The position numbers and the translations under genes are program-made. A DNA stretch of 64,000 nt. Source: a virus. The DNA is taken from positions 1 through 64,000 of IMG/VR virus record IMGVR_UViG_3300028536_000015; one strand, given 5' to 3'. Shown one piece after another: positions 60,454-64,000 of the stretch (position 1 is its first letter; every line of letters starts with the position of its first letter). The notes beneath the pieces were generated by a model. It searched no databases, was not told the DNA's origin, and saw only the letters and a program-made list of their open reading frames with translations.

Positions 60454-62508
60454 CTATTTACTCCACAGCGGAGTGGCGGAAGTGAACGCGCTCACCATCT
60501 TGTCTTTATCAAGTCCTGTGGAATTTGAAAGAGAGATGGCGAAGTTACGGGCTGCCGTCTCGACGGCCCTGGGGACCTTGCCGGCGGTCCAGAGCGCGGG
60601 GTTATGGATGTATCGCTCCATGGCACGCGAAAAGGCCGTTGCCGATCTGGCCGTTGCAGGACGCGCCAGAATAGAAGCCAATATGGCTCCCGTTCCAAGC
60701 TCCCCTGCCGTATTCAAGTAATTACCTTCTTTGTAATCATTATAGAGACCCAAAGCCGCGCCAGCCCCCATCAGATAGGGTCCTGTGCGGGAAGTGTTTC
60801 GGAACTGATTTACGTTAGTCACAGCTCTTCCCAGGTTCAGGATCGCATCATAGGCATCGCGTCTTGGATTGCCGGCTACGCCAAACATGGCATCGCGACC
60901 CGCATTGGACATCTTACCATCCGCCGAAAGAAGCCGCTGAATACTAAAGTCACCCGCATCATTGGCGCCCATGCGACCTAAAACAGACCCCTGAATTCTC
61001 TCCCAGTCGGCGGGACGCATGGTATTTCTCAGTGCCGCGATAGCACCCACGTTGGGTCTGGGAGAGTTGATATTTCTGAATATCGTATCTGCCGCAGAGG
61101 TATCGCCAGTACCCTTACCGATCGCCGTCGTGATCTGATCGGAGATGTCTTTCCCAATAGAATGCTGAGCATTAGCCCGCTGCCAGAGGCTCACAGCCCG
61201 CTGGCCGCCCTGAGCCCTGACGATGTCCTCCATGTCTTTGGTGATCGCAGAAATAGTCCCGACATAATCCGCGTATTGCGTGTCAGCTTTGCCCTGCATG
61301 CTTCTCCACTTTGTATAAAGATTGGTACGCAGGTCTTTGAGGGCTGGGTAACTTAGACCTCCGGCATGGTTAACCGCTTCCATGGCTTGTGTCAGGATAG
61401 GTCCTGGGTTCCCGCCATACTGACCTAGGCGGTTCATCTGATTGGCCGTTTCCTGCCATAGCGCCATAGGGATTTGCTGGGCATGCGGGTTCGGCAGCGC
61501 ATTGGTAACGGCATTATAGTTTTGCTCGGATATTCGCTTGCTAGCCGTCGTGAAGTCGTTCTTAGCTTGATTGGCGGCTTGCGAAGCCGAAGTCCTTAAT
61601 TCGGTAGGCGTTCCAGGACCTACAAATCGATCCCGGATACCCCTGATGCCTTCAATCGCGCGTTCGCCTGCCGCGTGAAGGCTGGTTCCTACTCCAGGAA
61701 GGTGGCTCAGGTTCTCGCCCGCTGCCTGCAAAATCGGACTATCGGTCACCATGTAATGCGGTAACTGGACTCCATAACGATTGGCGGCGTCAATAATAGC
61801 CTGTCTGGCAGCAGTAGCCACACGAGGGCCGAACGCAGCATTCGTGGGGGCACCCAGAGTAGCGCCAAAGGCAGCGCCTTCCCCTGCGCTCTTGGGAATA
61901 TCAGACGCCTCAGGAGCCTCGCCAGCGCCACGGAGAGCCCCTTGAAGTGCGCCCATGCCAGCGCCTCTTAACGCCCGCGCTCCCATCGTCGCGCCACGGA
62001 AAGCTGAACCTCCAGGTATCGCCATAGAACCCGCAATATCAGAGCCTGTAGCAATCGCAGGATGTTGGGCAGCGGACTCTTCCAGAGCTTTTCGGTGCTC
62101 ATCTCGCGCCTTTGTGTACGCTTCGGACGCGTCTTTATCTCCACTGATAAGCTTCTGGTAGCCCATTCGTGCCAAGCCACGAATGGCTTGCTCTGGCAAA
62201 ATGGGCATCCACTCCGGAGAACCTTCCGCTATGCCGGAAGCCGCCTTAAGACCTGCCATCTCATCGCTGAAGCCAGAAGTCAGCCCATGAACACCATGGA
62301 GCGCAGCGGACTCTAATGAGCCGTATTCTTTTGTGGGAGGCGTCTTATTAATGGGCTCATCCAGAGAACCAAAGAATGCTGCCGGACCAACCTTAGAGGG
62401 CGGCGGTTCACCCTGATAAACGTCAATGCGGCCACCTCCACTAGGAGGGGCAGGCGTCGCATCATTGCTATCTAGAGAGTTAAAGAAATCTCCGGGGCCA
62501 GCCATCAC
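60454..62508 (-). CDS. Internal virion (ejection) protein
   Basis: This 684-residue protein begins with a Pro/Gly-rich N-terminus and 'LHGVHGLTSGFSDEMAGLKAA' (about 69-89), a motif seen in phage internal proteins. An Ala/Gly-rich hydrophobic section with possible membrane-active helices (about 165-200) follows, then long helices with 'RDKFVGPGTP'-like linkers. Such proteins are ejected into the host envelope to help DNA pass. It overlaps the next gene by four bases. Confidence 0.68.
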   Translation of the reverse strand: MMAGPGDFFNSLDSNDATPAPPSGGGRIDVYQGEPPPSKVGPAAFFGSLDEPINKTPPTKEYGSLESAALHGVHGLTSGFSDEMAGLKAASGIAEGSPEWMPILPEQAIRGLARMGYQKLISGDKDASEAYTKARDEHRKALEESAAQHPAIATGSDIAGSMAIPGGSAFRGATMGARALRGAGMGALQGALRGAGEAPEASDIPKSAGEGAAFGATLGAPTNAAFGPRVATAARQAIIDAANRYGVQLPHYMVTDSPILQAAGENLSHLPGVGTSLHAAGERAIEGIRGIRDRFVGPGTPTELRTSASQAANQAKNDFTTASKRISEQNYNAVTNALPNPHAQQIPMALWQETANQMNRLGQYGGNPGPILTQAMEAVNHAGGLSYPALKDLRTNLYTKWRSMQGKADTQYADYVGTISAITKDMEDIVRAQGGQRAVSLWQRANAQHSIGKDISDQITTAIGKGTGDTSAADTIFRNINSPRPNVGAIAALRNTMRPADWERIQGSVLGRMGANDAGDFSIQRLLSADGKMSNAGRDAMFGVAGNPRRDAYDAILNLGRAVTNVNQFRNTSRTGPYLMGAGAALGLYNDYKEGNYLNTAGELGTGAILASILARPATARSATAFSRAMERYIHNPALWTAGKVPRAVETAARNFAISLSNSTGLDKDKMVSAFTSATPLWSK

Positions 62509-64000
62509 TGCGCACCCAGCATATCAAGATGCCCAGTAAGCCAATAGCTAGCAGTGTTTCCGTAATGTTTATTAAATCCAGCAACAACCGCAGGATCATG
62601 AGGATGCTCTTTCAGGATTTTAACGGCTTCAGGTAGCTGCTCGGAAGCTTTCCTGTTCGGCAGGTTCTCCATCATGGAGCGCACAATATAACGATCGACA
62701 GGATTTTGTTTCTGGAATGCTTGTTCCCATCCAGTCGGAATGCCTTTGTTCTCTTTGATGTAATTTTCATAAAAAGCATGCTTGTCGCGGGTGTACTGTA
62801 ACTGAGAGTCATAACCAGCCAGAAGTCTCAGCATGCCAAGTGGGCTTTGCGTCAAGCCAGGAGTGGACTCGATGCCGACTTGCTGACCCGCAAAAGCCTC
62901 GCGAGAACTCAGGTTAGACGCAAACAGCATACCAAGGGTGCGCTGATCCTTTGAGATCACTTCCATGGCTGCAAGTTTCTCAGGATCGATCGCAGGAGGC
63001 TTTCCAGCAGCGCGAGCCGCTTCGTTGAGCGATCGCGCATAACGAATACGCTCATCGACGTTATTGCCGCGCATGGTAGCTATCTTGGTCAAGAACCCAT
63101 CAGAGTCCGCGTCCTTCATAAGTTTGCCGAACTGCTGTTTGCTCTGCTGAACAAGAATATCTTCGTTGCCCATGTTGTTGGCTTCTTTGGTATGAAGCGT
63201 TGTTACATGGTTATTCTCAGCGTTAGCTTGCGTAAGCGCGGGAGAGCCTTTGCGATAGTTCGAAGTGTCTACTTTAGGCGGAACAAGATTGCTGGCCAGT
63301 TGAGGTTCTCTCATCGGAGAGACTTCGGCAGGTGTAGATATCCCACTTGGTGTATTGTCTGGAGATATCTTGCTGGTACTGTCAGAAGGCTTTCCAGGAT
63401 CAGTAAGAGAGCCGTTTGCAACGGTACCGTCAGGATTGACAACCTTTGTTTCACCAGTGGTCTTATTGTAGAGCGTCTTGCTGCCATCCACGGGATTCTC
63501 ATTGATGGTCATCCATCCGCGTAGACCCAAAAGCTGGGCCTGCATCTGAATTTGTTGTTTGCGGACATCGATTTCTTGTTTCTGGTATGGCGTCATCCTT
63601 TCGTATTGATCGCGATGGAACTGGGCCTGCTGAGCAAGCTGCTTGGCTTTCTGATTAACGCCTTCTTCGGTCGCAAGGTCCTTGCGCTGTTGTTCAAGTG
63701 TCTGCACGCCAGCCTGTAGACCCTTGCCGATATTCACGCCAGCAAACGGAGACGTGCCGGCCATCATCGCAAAGCCCGCATTCATCAGCGCCGTCCAAGG
63801 ACTTTTTGCAAAGTTCCTAGATGTATCGTGAACCTGATCCAGATCAGGGTAAGGTAACTTTTGATCGAGGCTTGTGGTGGTATCTTGAGGAGGAGGCGGC
63901 GGTGGTGGGGCTCTCATAGGTCCGCCAGCGCCAGGAGCGCCCATTCCCGGTCCACCAGCGACTTCCTGCGGAGGAGGCAACGGTGGCGCTTGCTGAGGCG
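62505..64000 (-). CDS. Large virion protein, N-terminus off the right edge
   Basis: This frame is open to the edge and a Gln/Pro-rich stretch continues beyond it, so the true start is not in the window. The visible 498 residues have a Pro/Gly N-terminus, a helical 'NFAKSPWTALMNAGFAMMAGTSPFAG' by position, a long Gln-rich coiled coil and a helical C-terminal half. This design resembles other ejection or tail-tip proteins; its function is inferred. Confidence 0.6.
   Translation of the reverse strand, partial: PQQAPPLPPPQEVAGGPGMGAPGAGGPMRAPPPPPPPQDTTTSLDQKLPYPDLDQVHDTSRNFAKSPWTALMNAGFAMMAGTSPFAGVNIGKGLQAGVQTLEQQRKDLATEEGVNQKAKQLAQQAQFHRDQYERMTPYQKQEIDVRKQQIQMQAQLLGLRGWMTINENPVDGSKTLYNKTTGETKVVNPDGTVANGSLTDPGKPSDSTSKISPDNTPSGISTPAEVSPMREPQLASNLVPPKVDTSNYRKGSPALTQANAENNHVTTLHTKEANNMGNEDILVQQSKQQFGKLMKDADSDGFLTKIATMRGNNVDERIRYARSLNEAARAAGKPPAIDPEKLAAMEVISKDQRTLGMLFASNLSSREAFAGQQVGIESTPGLTQSPLGMLRLLAGYDSQLQYTRDKHAFYENYIKENKGIPTGWEQAFQKQNPVDRYIVRSMMENLPNRKASEQLPEAVKILKEHPHDPAVVAGFNKHYGNTASYWLTGHLDMLGAQ

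Noticed and set aside
1-64000. Temperate life style with integration
   Set aside because: HTH regulators are present, but no integrase, recombinase with att-like site or ParAB pair was seen in the window; the missing part of the genome could still carry one.

Overview
The window is 64 kb of a tailed double-stranded DNA phage genome and contains no chromosomal genes. It carries a large terminase, a portal, a coiled-coil scaffold-like protein, a major capsid protein, a tail-collar fibre, ejection-type proteins and a lysis cassette. An alphaproteobacterial host is suggested by a GcrA-type cell-cycle regulator (50.0-50.6 kb), a family otherwise typical of Alphaproteobacteria, and by many small proteins of a kind common in alphaproteobacterial phages. 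No integrase, tRNA, rRNA, CRISPR array or insertion sequence was seen. Both ends cut through minus-strand virion genes, so a few kilobases of tail genes are missing.

Layout. (a) 0.0-17.2 kb, minus strand: virion module, read from large terminase through portal, GroES-like protein, scaffold, decoration and major capsid to a series of Ser/Thr/Gly-rich tail and decoration proteins; an HNH endonuclease sits just after the capsid gene. (b) 17.3-27.0 kb, plus strand: a sugar cassette with acetyltransferase, two methyltransferases, Gfo/Idh/MocA oxidoreductase, a cytidylyltransferase-aminotransferase fusion, PseB-, PseC- and PseI-like enzymes, and an HNH endonuclease. It encodes most of a pseudaminic-acid-type (nonulosonic acid) pathway. 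(c) 26.8-35.2 kb, minus strand: tightly overlapping small accessory genes (HTH protein, membrane coiled-coil proteins, DnaA domain IV-like protein, metallophosphoesterase, Mom/GNAT-like protein). Five of them share a short C-terminal motif. (d) 35.2-36.5 kb: no credible gene, but very dense perfect helices, probably a large structured RNA. (e) 36.6-44.0 kb, plus strand: small proteins plus a zincin-like protein, a MoxR-type AAA ATPase and a VWA protein. Most gene groups here are preceded by a recurring, covarying hairpin element and an AGAGGGA-type ribosome site; a second structured non-coding stretch and a terminator end the block. (f) 44.5-49.7 kb, minus strand: small terminase, a DUF7025-like AAA+ ATPase, DnaB-like helicase, replication initiator with internal iteron-like repeats, DNA methyltransferase and RusA. 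(g) 50.0-57.4 kb: GcrA and an HTH regulator (minus) diverge from a plus-strand recombination operon (DGQHR protein, YqaJ nuclease, ERF annealing protein, SSB-like protein, HNH). (h) 57.4-64.0 kb, minus strand: lysis genes, tail-collar protein and ejection proteins, continuing off the right edge.

Working model. Region c probably acts early. Regions e, f and g handle replication, recombination and DNA modification. Regions a and h build and release the virion. The sugar cassette could supply an activated nonulosonic acid for decorating the Ser/Thr-rich virion proteins or for altering host surface glycans. The strongest undescribed signals are the ten-copy tripartite RNA element in region e, the two structured non-coding regions that bracket it, and the C-terminal motif shared by five proteins in region c.
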